Under the pieces are notes generated by a model. It worked only from the letters and a program-made list of their open reading frames with translations. It had not been told where the DNA came from and ran no database searches. 64,000 bases of DNA from Prunella strophiata (Eukaryota; Chordata; Aves; Passeriformes; Prunellidae). Both the position numbers and the translations under genes were made by a program. Positions 45,501-54,689 of this stretch are shown here, one piece after another. Within the stretch, counting starts at the first letter, position 1; each line of letters begins with the position of its first letter. The stretch lies in assembly GCA_036583965.1 (NCBI GenBank), contig JAZBQD010000027.1, positions 22,761,001-22,825,000 on the forward strand, written 5' to 3'.

Positions 45501-48500
45501 AAAAATATGGAACAAACAGATGGTCTATTATCCTTATACTAGTATCCAATACTATTATATTTCTCTTTCTCATCCTACTTTTGCATATATGCACTGGAGA
45601 TTGTTTACAGACAAACCAAGCTTAATTGCTGTGAGATAAAGTGAAAACTTTGTGGCTTCCCATATGGTAACCATGATTTAGGAGTCTGTGAGAACAAAGC
45701 TTCTTAATGACACACAGTAAATTGTGTCCTTTTTACCTTCGCACTGAGGCACAACATTACTCCATTCTCCATTAGCTGAGCAAACGATTTCTTTAGCTCC
45801 AACAAGCTTGTGTTTTGCATTACATTCAAAGTTTACAACCTGGCCGAAGGAATATTCTTGGCCCAGCTCAAATGCACCAGTCATAATTATCCTTCCATTT
45901 TCAGGTTCTTGTACAGGTAAACACTTTATCACTGGAACAACAAAACAAGGAAAGGAAAAAAAAAAAGTAATTTTGAGGTCTAGTCTGTAAAATAAGCTAA
46001 CACACAAAAAAGTTAACATACAGAAAAATCACTTACACATTTAAAATTTCCTTACACATTTAAAAAATATACACTCTAGCTATGTATTCAGATACCATTT
46101 GCAGCAAGTGTAATACAAAGTCCTAAGCAAGACAGAGTGACACAGGAAGAAGCTTTTAGACCCTCCATCATCCTCTTCTCTGCCCTTGAAGGCTAAAGAC
46201 AGAGCATCCACTGAATTAGATGACCTCACCCAACCTAAATTATCCTAGGATGGTTAGCTGAGCCTTGACTGACACCATTAAAATTTGACAAAATCAGTTG
46301 ACTTTGTTTAGAGTTGTGCCAAACTGAGTTTGCTATGGACAGTTTGCTATCTGGAAGAGTGCTGCCTATAACAGTGTGTAGTTATTAACTAAAATTCTAG
46401 CTCAGTTCAGTTATTAACAAAAATTCTCATTAAGGATATCAGAGAAATTATATTACTAAAGTAAACAAACCCAGTGGTAGACATTAATTAGAGCTCTTGT
46501 ACATCCCAATTATGTACCTGCAGAAAAAAAAAGAATTAACTTATGTCATCAGATATGTCTTGTTAAGGGGGGAAATGATCACCAAAGCTCATTCTTAGAT
46601 GCTTACATGGATATCACTGAGCAGGTACAAAAGTAGATTCTGTTTTGTTTACCAAAGCTACTTCTCTCTGGCATTTGCCATCTTAAAAGTCATCTGCCTT
46701 TTCCATGAGCTCATATTCTGTCTCATGGGTTCTTCACATTTAGGACACTCAACAAATTCTTTCTTTCCCAGTCAATCATATTTCAGTGAAAACTCAACCA
46801 TGACCAAAATAACTTAGGAGAGTTTGATACTGAAGTATCTTGGTGAGACATGACAAAAAATGTTGGAAACCTGTGCTCCATATGGTGCAGACAGGCCTCA
46901 ATACCTAAGTGTGAGGGCCCTCAAAATCTAGTAAACTAAATTCAAAGTATCTAAATCCACAGAAATATTAAACCACAAACAACAAGTTCTAGTCAAGATA
47001 TCTACTTTAATTTGTTCTTAGAGACTCTTTCCTGACATCAGATGCTTAACCCAAACAAAAATGTCACTGCTGCCACATATGTTAAAATAAAGCAGTTAAA
47101 AATTATTCCTGTGAAGAGCAGGAACCTTACTTTCATGATCACACAGGCTTGAAACTGGTGAAAAGATTTCTAAACCATAATCTGAGCCATCCAGTCTATT
47201 AAGTCTTGATGTCTGTGTCTCCCTTGCTCTCAACTCTTGTTTACTGAATGTTTTCCACAGTATGCTAATAGGAAGACCTTAACAAAATCTTAATGCTCAG
47301 GATGTTCACAAGGATGGAGGAGGAAAGTAGCTAAAAACCATACATGCCTTCACACTGGTTTGAAACTCATCATCCCAAATGCCATTTGCAACCATATTTT
47401 GCAGGCAGTTACTCTATCAGGGCTTTTGGGTGAGGCAGTCTGGAAGTGACAGGACTCCACTTTGTGAAGGGTTTTTAACAAAAGCTCGTTGGACTAAAAG
47501 AGCTGAGAAGTCACTGTAAGAGCTTCTCTGCTGCCTAACTTGAATTTAAACATAGGTGAATTAATACCAGTAAAGAAATCACAGACTATTTTAGGTAGTA
47601 TCAGACAGATAAAAAGACAATTTAATAGAGAATTTAAACTCCATTTACCTTCACAGTGAGGGATGTCATTGCTCCATCCATCTGCCTGACACTCACGGTA
47701 ATTCCTTTGGCTGAGCATCTGGTATCTTACCAAAAAAAAAAAAAAAAAAAAGGCTAAAAATACTAAAATACAGTTTCATTGTGTGACAGAAACAACAGTG
47801 CTGCTGTTTTTGAAGCAAAGGAAGATAGCTTCAGGTGTTCCAGCATAGTATAGCCAAAATGTGACAGCACTGAGTAGTTTCTTACCTGCATTTTCCCTGT
47901 TTGCTTTCTTTTAATTGCATATGGAAAAATATAAAATAAAATCAGAGAGTAGGAAGGAATAAGGAAGAAGGCTTCTTCATTACAGAGACAGCAAGCTTTG
48001 GCTACATAAATGCATGGACAGCTACTCTGAAATGACAGTGAGGAACTGAAGGGATTAAGGGGAATATTGATTTTGGAATTCTGTGGAACTCAGGCTAGAT
48101 TCCAGTAACCAGACTACAAAAGCATGGCTAAAACACTGTACCAAAGCTGTTTTGCTTTTCAGGAGGAAAATATCCAGACACAGGCACAATACCATGTATT
48201 TGACTTGCTGCAGTTTTCACTGGAGAAGATGGATAATTTCTTTCAAGCATTCAGTGAAGACACCTTAGTGAGTCTGCCAGAAATGTCTTCCTTCAAACAT
48301 ATTTTACAACATGTAAGCAAGCATTAAATATTAGTAAGCTGTATTACAGAGAAGAAATGTATAACTGACAGTATAATTAACATCTTATATTAATTCCCAT
48401 ATATTGAATTAAATGAGTATTACCCATCATTACATCTGTACTCAACTCTGGCACCAAACACAAATTCACTTCCACTGGTAAGTTCAAAGAAACCAAACTC

Positions 48501-51500
48501 AGTATCTCCAGGATGTCCACAGGGCTTATCTGGTTGAAAATAAAAGGGAAAAGCCTTACTTACACCATACATAGGAAAGTGAAAATGAGAAAGACAGCAT
48601 TTTTCCAGTGATTAGTAGTGAGTATGGCTCTTTAGGGGCTTTCAGAAATTCAGAAATGTTCAGCATAAGTTTGATTAACATCTCTTTTTTATCACTATTT
48701 TCATAGTTTTCAATAACATACTAGAGTATGCTTATTTTAAAAAACAAACAAAACCAACTGACCTACAACAAACCCCCCCCCCCCAAAAAAAAAAGCATGT
48801 TTTATTCCTTTAAAAAGGCTGAACTCATATTCAGTTTTATGACAAATTTATGGCAATTTTCATACAATTTGTTACATAATCTGCACCAAAGCCTCCAACG
48901 GAGAATCCATTCATAATTAGAAATTAAATTTCCTCAGTCTGCTGGGGATTGTGCTGAGTGAAGTGGGGCAATCTAAAGCCACAGGAGTTATTTTGGTCCT
49001 TAGTGCCTGCTGCCCAAAGCTCCCCACAGGACTTTCCTTATGGCCTGGCCTTAACTCTTTTCTTTGGATTCCCAAAAGAGAGGCAAAGATGAACACTCTC
49101 ACTGATGCTCTTCTGATCTCATAATATGGACTGCAAAATAAACTGCACAGCTGAAACCTATTATCCCTCCTCAGCAGAAATCCTTCCTAGATTCTTGTCA
49201 AGCAAGGCAATTTAATTCTTGGGGCCTGCCAACATCCTCCATTTTTACCAAGGAAGATGTGTTTGAGAGGCCCCAAACCTGCTGCATTGGGATTCAGAGA
49301 AAATGGAAACTCCTGATCAATGTTTGTGTCTTCTGTCCTGCCCAGGGACCGTGTTGCCCCAGGCTGAGCAGAGCATCCCCTCCCCTCTCCCCACGCGCTC
49401 CTTGCCGGTGGCAGCAGCCGCTCACTGGGTGGCAGCATTTGCTAAAACATGCTGTAATTCAAATTCTGGATAGGCCCGTGTTCACTCACTGGTTACTCAA
49501 CAAAATCTGAACACTGAGGCAGAGTCTAAGTCAAAAACGTGAAAAGAGCTATTAGTGATTTAATAATTCTTACTCACTGTGTGTGTTAATCTCTGTTTGA
49601 ATAACAGCCAGGACTTATATTTCTATTCTCAAATCAAATATTTATATTGTACTTAGTAAAAATTTTGTATGTCAGCTACACAATCATAACCCCTTGCTTC
49701 TAAAATTCCATTGTGTTTAAAGCTCGTTTATTACAGAAAAGAAGTATCTACTGACTAATGATAACAAACTTCAATTTCTTCAGTAATGAATTCCGTTTGA
49801 GGGTGTGAGATACTTGAAAACTCTCAGCACAGTATGCTAGAGATAATAAATAGCAGCTCTCATCCTAATTGTGAATTACAGCTTAAAAGAAAAGGCAGGG
49901 AAAAATAATTTCCCACTTGCAAGAAATTATATCTTTCATAGAAATAGTTGAATAAGCTGTCTCTTGACTCATATTCAGAAGCTAGGTTTGTGCTCTATCC
50001 TGCTTAGGCTAAAAAATTTTGAATGCAATCTTCTAAGAACTTAATAACTGATTTTAATAATGTACATTGGGTTAATAAGGCTGGCCTAGAATAAGATCTT
50101 CTGTAAAGAAAAGAAATAAATCCTTTGATCTGGAGAAAAGGAACTTAAAAAAAATTCCCTTATGCCCACATCCTTTTTAAGGTGATATTTTATAGAGTGC
50201 AGAAACAAAGGTACAAGCAAAGGTACAATTTCACATTGACATCACTGGCAAGGAATATGGTCTGCTAGATCAAATGTCTGCAGATATTTTGCATAAATAC
50301 TTACTCCTGCATTCTGTCGCTGGGTCCAGCTGCTTCCATGTTCCATCAACGCACCGAAATGCAACTCTTCCAATTTTTATATATCCGGGCCGACAATTGT
50401 ATGTTGCTTGAGTCCCATGTGGATAGGGAGGGTTGTTCCATCTTTTAGTAGGCACTTCTTTTACCCTCCTAGGAGGAGGGTCTTCACAAGCTAAAAATTT
50501 TAAATAAAAACATTGGTGGCTGAAGTACATGCTACAAACACCAAAACAATCTTGCAATAGGAAACGTAGCAAGAAATCCTGGGGCCATTAGTGATCAGCA
50601 TGTTTTCTACTGAATCAGCACAAAATAGCAAAGTGACAAGGACCCACATTTTGTAGGAACGTGACAAGACATTTAGAAGAACATAGGAATATGTCCTTCT
50701 AAATATGGCCAGGTGCCAAGGAACCACCCAGGACAATGATGGCTCATGAAACAGATTTTACTTACACAGCCTGAGAGGAGATCAGCACCCTGGTTCTGAC
50801 TGCAGACACCTCCTGCCCTTCCATCCGCAGGAGCTGCTCCAGGCCTGTCCTTCCTCTGCCACAGAGAACAGCTCTGTGCACTCTGGAGTTTCCTTTCAAA
50901 CCATTTTCTTCTCCACCCACCACTACCTTTACTGACATTATTTCACATGTCATTTGATTAAGTTCTGCCAAAACTTCTCTCACCTTTACACTGCCTTAAT
51001 TTCTCTTTAGGCTCAGGTCACCTGATATTCCAAAACTTATTTCCTCTTGTTCCTTACTTAAAAGTTCCTTATTACACAATATAATTAATTCTGGTATTCA
51101 CTCTGACCTTTAGCTTCCAAGCATTTTGACTCAGTTTGGGGAGTGGATGGTGGTGTCTGGTATTTCTTATTAGCTCAATATTACAGAGTCCTTGCCCAAA
51201 AACTCCTTTCTGGGCCTTCTTCAGTGCACATGAAATGTACAGCCACGTCCATATGAACCACAACAAATGAACCTGAATTAATTTTATTAAGAACTTCCTC
51301 AACAGATTGAGAATGAGCAAAGTCGGATGAAAGAGGAAAGAAGCAAATGTTGGGAAACTGTTACTGAAAGACTAAATGATTTTGTCAAGAAATAATTGCC
51401 CTAATTTCAGTGACTAATTTTTGGTGCTTGGGTGACTGAAATGTACACATTTTGGAAGCTGAAGCTTCACCCAGAGTAACAGAGTCTCAACAGCCTAGCT

Positions 51501-54057
51501 TATTAAATGCAATGAACTCTGTTTTCCATCTGAACATGAAATGTAAGCATTCATCAGGAATAAATAAAACAAGCCCCGAGGAATAAAGCCTTGGAAAAGG
51601 AATGAAATTTCTGTATAGAAAGTAAATGGGAGAAGAAAGTCCAGCAGGGAAGGAAATCCTTTGGTGAGTAGATGCATTACTCAGCAGAGACCTGGCACAG
51701 GTGTCCTCTCCCCAGTTTAGCTGTAAGGCCATGGGTTTGAGAAAGCAGCAGCATTCTCACTGAAACTTTCCTATGGGTTGTCCAGGTGCTGCCTGGAAAT
51801 AGGACTGTGGGAAAAATCTGTGGGATCTTTCCTCATGTCAGGGATGTGGAGTTAAAGCTCACTGAACTGCACTGCAGAGATCACACCACATACTAAGTAG
51901 CTGATGTGGAAGAAGGTGTATTTTATCTGCTCACTTTGTGTTAGAAATCCCAAGGTGTGGAAAGTGAGTTTTACTTGAATTTACAAAGACACACCCTTGA
52001 GAACTCATTTGTTGTATTCCAGTCAGGGGAGTACTGACCAAATTAGAGGCATAATTTTATAAAATTATTTTAAAAATGGGGAAAAAAAGAGATTTGTTGA
52101 AAATAAAAAACCACATAATTTGAAACTGTATAATTTGAAAATGTTAATTTTGAGCTTTAATAACTCTAGTTTGGCTGTTTTAAGTAGCCAGAAGAATTAG
52201 ACAAGCTTTGACAATACTGCTGATGTGCTAAAGGAAGAGTTTTTTCCCATTTTTTCTAATTACTATGATAAGTATTCTCCCTCCTACAAATGATTACATC
52301 TGAATAAAAAATATTGTTTCTGTGCACTAGAGGGTACTAGGCTACTCTAAACAACATAGCAGAGGCTTTTTTTAGCGAGAAAAGACAGATCCAAATTCTA
52401 ACAACATTTTTTTGCAAAATGTAGGAATAAGCAAAATGAACAGGAATCCTCTAGCTGGTTCTTTCAAATGTGTTAAAAATTGTTAGTTTACTCAGAAAGT
52501 TCTTTTCAATGGCAAGAAAAAGAATGTTTCTAACTCCACATATTTCTAATTATACCTTGTTTGAATTAGCACTTTCAGTTTGCAAGCTGAGAGCACACAC
52601 TGAAATCTATAATTTAAAATATAGGTTATTGAGTACAGTGAGAGCTGGCAGGTTGTACTTCAAAACTATATTAATTCCATCAGTCACTCACCAGTACTGG
52701 AGGGTTTTATTTCTACATTAAAAAGCATGCACTGAATGGATACCTTCAAATTCCTTACTGACAGACCAGGAGAGCTGGAATTACTCATTCAGTATTTACA
52801 TGTGACTTGACCACAGTTAGAAATAGCTCAAGCTGCTTTTTTGCCAACAATATGCTGGTAGCAGCTTCTACCAAGTACAAGCACAATTACAAATCCAGGT
52901 GCAAGTGGCTTTCAGTCCTTGTGCAAAACCCAACTGTCAGAAGACTTTCCACAGCTCTCACAGACTTTCAGCATGAAGCTTAAAAAAGAATCCTGCATGA
53001 CCCATGGTAATAGTTGTCCTGGATAAATCAAATTTTGCTGCATTGACATTTCTTTCCAATCTCCATGACCTACAGAAAGCATTGTGAAAACAAAGTGCAA
53101 ATTCAGGCAAATTTAGTTTCAAATTCCAGGACTTTTCTGCACTTCTTTGCAAACAAATTAGACTATTAGTTGCTTTGAGGCAATATTTATTTATATTTAA
53201 TTAAGATAGAACATTCCTTTAATTTTCTGGATTTTCAGTTTTTCAAAGTAAAATCCATTGGATCTTTTTGATTAATAAGGTCTTCATAACTTTCAACTAA
53301 AATTAAAACCAACCTGAATCAAGCAAATACATAACAGCTCAAAACCACACAGCACCCTCTGCACAACACTCTATGCCAAGAAACTCAGACATAAAGCAAA
53401 CAAATTAAATAACTAAAGATACACTAAATAATATAAACACAAACCAAGAAAAATACATTGAACAGAGAAACAAAAAAGATCAGAGGTTTCTGAAAAGATA
53501 CATAGAATACTAGCTACCACTTCAAACATGAAAAAAACATACCTGTGTATATTTATCTCCTTTCCTACACTAAAACCAGTCAGTCAATAGATATATTACA
53601 AGATTTTCAGTCAATGTAGTAATCATTCATCTTCCTCAGATCACCTTACAGGTTATTCCAGAGAGAAACAAAATATTCCATAAATGTGCATTTCTATTTT
53701 AATCTACCAGCTGCTTCCTGGTTTTAGATGTTAGAAAAATTAGCAAACATGATTCATAGAAAATTAGTTGTCTGGCTCCAGTTTACAGTGATATAAACCA
53801 TTTGAAAAGTTTGGTAACAGATTAACAACAAAATAAATAGGTGAAAGTAATCCTATGACAGGACACTAAAGTTACTAAATGCTGCCAGAAGAAATGTCAA
53901 TTATTGTCAGAAGTTCATGAAAAAACTTACAATGCCTTTGCAGATTGCTTTAGTTACCATCTTCACAAACACTCAAGGAGAGGAGTTAAAGCTTACCTCT
54001 TTGTGCAGCACAATGCATCCAACACAAGAGCAGAGCTGCATAGCCCAGGAACGACAT
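27280..54057 (-). CDS. CFH: CFH, complement factor H with 21 CCP modules
   Basis: Secreted regulator of the alternative complement pathway: binds C3b and host surface polyanions and is a cofactor for factor I (known for the family). Seen: a signal-peptide exon and 22 downstream exons on the minus strand. They carry CCP1-21, module 2 being split over two exons exactly as in human CFH. Order matches human: CCP1 with CRPGY, CCP2 CGHPGDT, CCP3 KCLPV, CCP4 CTESGW, CCP11 CGPPPE, CCP14 CPPPPQ, CCP19 CRNGQW. The terminal C3d/sialic-acid type module is followed by a second one, CCP21. All borders are GT/AG and every module exon is phase 1/1 apart from the internal CCP2 split, so the open reading frame runs through. 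One single-base insertion breaks CCP8. CCP12 and CCP15 have unusual cysteines. An alternative reading, with the 3' exons forming a separate CFHR gene, lacks any internal signal peptide. Confidence 0.93.
27765..27965 (-). CDS. CFH: CFH exon: CCP20
   Basis: 201 bp, phase 1/1. CTASEEDMTTNNIELKW, KLYSASGDHIEFRCKLGY, EGTLEYPRC; matches human CCP20 (IALRWTAKQKLYSRTGE, KLEYPTC), the C3d/sialic-acid binding module. Confidence 0.93.
28633..28815 (-). CDS. CFH: CFH exon: CCP19
   Basis: 183 bp, phase 1/1. GKCGTPPAIQSGELL, DTLEYQCPNFYILEG, ITCRNGQWTKPPVC, nearly the human CCP19 pattern. Confidence 0.94.
29279..29455 (-). CDS. CFH: CFH exon: CCP18
   Basis: 177 bp, phase 1/1. RCDPPEEIAGGTIDG, ESAKYQCWKNFKMVG, KNGTWTELPTC; all four cysteines present. 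Confidence 0.9.
30406..30582 (-). CDS. CFH: CFH exon: CCP17
   Basis: 177 bp, phase 1/1. SCGAVPEIPNARIAG, ARVHYQCESNFQLTG, SNGQWSQPPVC. Its 5' half is GC-rich. Which human module (17 or 18) it matches best is uncertain; the number is by position. Confidence 0.9.
31208..31384 (-). CDS. CFH: CFH exon: CCP16
   Basis: 177 bp, phase 1/1. PCGSVPKVDNAEFEG, ETVRYQCDSGFLIVG, RKGNWTTPPFC. Resembles human CCP17 in places (ENAIPMGEKKDVY); numbered by position. Confidence 0.9.
31993..32199 (-). CDS. CFH: CFH exon: CCP15 with rearranged cysteines
   Basis: 207 bp, phase 1/1. RPCLPPPSVECADAP, ARFKYVSRSGYMLNG, SMGKWTEAPSC. The second canonical cysteine is Ser (KYVS instead of KYVC), while an extra Cys appears seven residues after the first. 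The MGKW block matches human CCP15 (YMGKWSSPPQC). Confidence 0.9.
32597..32785 (-). CDS. CFH: CFH exon: CCP14
   Basis: 189 bp, phase 1/1. VCPPPPQVPGAQQTT, GSKASFSCADGFQLVG, EITCTEGKWQSPPHC; human CCP14 has CPPPPQIP and EITCKDGRWQS. Confidence 0.94.
32786..33995. other. CFH intron
   Basis: 1.2 kb, no exon or mobile element recognised on either strand. Confidence 0.6.
33996..34178 (-). CDS. CFH: CFH exon: CCP13
   Basis: 183 bp, phase 1/1, acceptor TTTTTTTCAG, donor GTGTGT. CVIPEDIVLVRSGQY, KVIHYTCTSADESV, ATCVSGRWTPEIAC; human CCP13 has VCINGRWDPEVNC. Confidence 0.9.
34284..34384 (+). mobile_element. CR1 LINE 3' end
   Basis: GGTTGGACCAGATGACCCAC, GTGGTCCCTTCCAACC and the terminal ATTCTGTGACTCTGTGAG. 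In a CFH intron, antisense to the gene. Confidence 0.8.
34710..34892 (-). CDS. CFH: CFH exon: CCP12 with a fifth cysteine
   Basis: 183 bp, phase 1/1. PCDSPSWIPNVVLHQ, YSHGDEVTCGCKPGS, LNGEWKPLPVC. The usual Tyr two residues before the second cysteine is Cys (VTCGC), leaving an odd number of cysteines. Confidence 0.9.
35533..35715 (-). CDS. CFH: CFH exon: CCP11
   Basis: 183 bp, phase 1/1. GCGPPPEIPNGSIV, IECVDGQWSSPPSC; human CCP11 has SCGPPPELLNGN and IQCVDGEW. Confidence 0.94.
36832..37005 (-). CDS. CFH: CFH exon: CCP10
   Basis: 174 bp, phase 1/1. ITCALLPFSNGDFSP, AVVKFTCAKNYIRVGP, IQCYYFGWFPSPPVC; human CCP10 has VQCYHFG. Confidence 0.93.
37160..37336 (-). CDS. CFH: CFH exon: CCP9
   Basis: 177 bp, phase 1/1. 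KSCKAPGDILIHHTNK, DTIEYSCLEGYKTKN, MCGKNGEWTPEPQC. Confidence 0.92.
37337..38207. other. CFH intron
   Basis: 870 bp of AT-rich sequence with nothing recognisable. Confidence 0.6.
38208..38385 (-). CDS. CFH: CFH exon: CCP8 (one 1-base insertion)
   Basis: Starts KCQDITFKNGYLTL, IPYKCHAGFVTPEG. After the third cysteine the raw frame drifts; one extra base near 38238-38242 explains it. The other frame then reads SGWTPPPKC up to the donor, and 177 bp restores phase 1/1. Confidence 0.85.
38744..38920 (-). CDS. CFH: CFH exon: CCP7
   Basis: 177 bp, phase 1/1. KCFVRELVNGYFLYRG, ERARYVCYDGYQAQ, RNGWAPPPRC. In human CFH this module binds heparin and carries the Y402H variant. Confidence 0.92.
40161..40355 (-). 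CDS. CFH: CFH exon: CCP6
   Basis: 195 bp, phase 1/1. KPCDVPLIENGRLSG, TVYYRCLDGYLSPTG, SEAGWFPEPKC; human CCP6 begins KPCDYPDIKHGGL. Confidence 0.94.
40356..41672. other. CFH intron
   Basis: 1.3 kb with no exon or repeat that I can name. Confidence 0.6.
41673..41852 (-). CDS. CFH: CFH exon: CCP5
   Basis: 180 bp, phase 1/1. IVCSPPVVSSGNFRPK, KITVECDEGYHFKVT, GNGWAPDPAC. Confidence 0.92.
41853..43324. other. CFH intron
   Basis: 1.5 kb with no exon. The stretch 42065-42170 faintly resembles an old CR1 (GGAAGCCATCCAACCAAACC), but too weakly to call. Confidence 0.5.
43325..43495 (-). CDS. CFH: CFH exon: CCP4
   Basis: 171 bp, phase 1/1. ICDVPEIPHGYVRSP, SYKENEIMQFSCKEGY, ALCTESGWNPPPSC; human CCP4 has YKENERFQYKC and CTESGWRPLPSC. 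Confidence 0.95.
44560..45250 (+). mobile_element. Long degraded CR1 LINE
   Basis: Matches the CR1 3' reverse-transcriptase end and tail in order: GTCCTGATGGACAAGTTGG, CAGCAATGGGCCTTTGCAGC, GCCAGCAGGCCAAAGG, GGAAGATAATTAAGG, CCATCCTTGGAGATATC, GAGCAACTTGCCCCAGC. It is in a CFH intron, antisense to CFH. Confidence 0.75.
45737..45931 (-). CDS. CFH: CFH exon: CCP3
   Basis: 195 bp, phase 1/1. VIKCLPVQEPENGRI, EYSFGQVVNFECNAKH, EIVCSANGEWS; human CCP3 begins VVKCLPVTAPENGKI. CCP1-4 are the C3b-binding/cofactor region. Confidence 0.95.
45932..47648. other. CFH intron
   Basis: 1.7 kb with no exon or mobile element recognised. Confidence 0.6.
47649..47725 (-). CDS. CFH: CFH exon: second half of CCP2
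   Basis: 77 bp, phase 2 in, phase 1 out. YQMLSQRNYRECQADGW, NDIPHCE; human YQLLGEINYRECDTDGW. The acceptor lies right after a T20 run on the minus strand. Confidence 0.93.
47732..47751. repeat. A20 homopolymer beside a CFH splice acceptor
   Basis: Twenty A on the + strand, i.e. T20 in the CFH sense direction, six bases before the CCP2b exon. It serves as the polypyrimidine tract. Confidence 0.95.
48424..48529 (-). CDS. CFH: CFH exon: first half of CCP2
   Basis: 106 bp, phase 1 in, phase 2 out. KPCGHPGDTEFGFFEL, ARVEYRCNDG; human RPCGHPGDTPFGTFTL. The split position in CCP2 is the same as in human CFH. Confidence 0.94.
48530..50304. other. CFH intron
   Basis: 1.8 kb. Holds a C-run next to an A-run at about 48773-48794. 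No exon seen. Confidence 0.6.
50305..50490 (-). CDS. CFH: CFH exon: CCP1
   Basis: 186 bp, phase 1/1. CEDPPPRRVKEVPTK, GTQATYNCRPGYIKIG, RCVDGTWKQLDPATEC; human CCP1 has GTQAIYKCRPGYRSLG. Confidence 0.95.
50491..53996. other. CFH intron 1
   Basis: 3.5 kb, the largest CFH intron. AT-rich; no exon, gene or clear mobile element recognised on either strand. Confidence 0.6.
53997..54057 (-). CDS. CFH: CFH exon 1: signal peptide
   Basis: ATG at 54057-54055, then MSFLGYAALLLCWMHCAAQR: a hydrophobic core and small residues before a likely cleavage after Ala. Ends in phase 1 before GTAAGC and joins CCP1 in frame. Confidence 0.85.
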
Positions 54058-54176
54058 TCTAGAGATTCAAAAACTCAGCAAACACATCCAGTACTGCAGC
54101 CTACTTTTCTTCATTACTTTGTGTTATTTCCACTGCTTTTTTACTTCACTGGTCCATGGACTGACCTTGCAAAACA

Positions 54177-54182
54177 TTTATA
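54177..54182 (-). promoter_or_regulatory. Candidate TATA box of CFH
   Basis: TATAAA on the minus strand, 120 bp upstream of the CFH start codon, a distance that allows a short 5' UTR. Motif match only. Confidence 0.4.
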
Positions 54183-54663
54183 CTCTGATTTCACCAGTCA
54201 CTTCCCCTAAACCTCTTGCAACACACAAGTGTTTCTTTTTTTTAAACCCCCTCTCTAAACCTTGCTAAGTGAATAAATAAACAAATGCCTGGCAATTCAG
54301 GTCGACACATTCCTTTCCCTGTGGTCTGCTTATTTTTACATCACACTTTTTTTCCCCCATATTTATCCCTTCCATGATCATATAAGGTTATGTCTTTTGA
54401 TATCTAAAAGTTGTATAAATAAATTATTTTGCAATTCCTTGTGTGTTGTATGCTTAGTTAGAAAACAAATTCATGTTAATTGTGTGCAAAAATGAACTTC
54501 TCTACACATATAATTCAAAATATATGTTGCAAACAATCAAAGTAAAAAGCAGGCAAAAAGTACAGGGTGATTAAGGGGTCACTCACTGGTTCTTATAGAA
54601 AATCACCAACTACCCACAGCAAAGGAAATGTATTTGGTCATATTCCTCATTAAATAAACCCAG

Positions 54664-54689
54664 GTGATGCTGAAGCACTTCAGCATCAC
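54664..54689. repeat. Perfect 12-bp inverted repeat
   Basis: GTGATGCTGAAG, two bases, then CTTCAGCATCAC. It could form a hairpin or cruciform. No function inferred. Confidence 0.8.
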
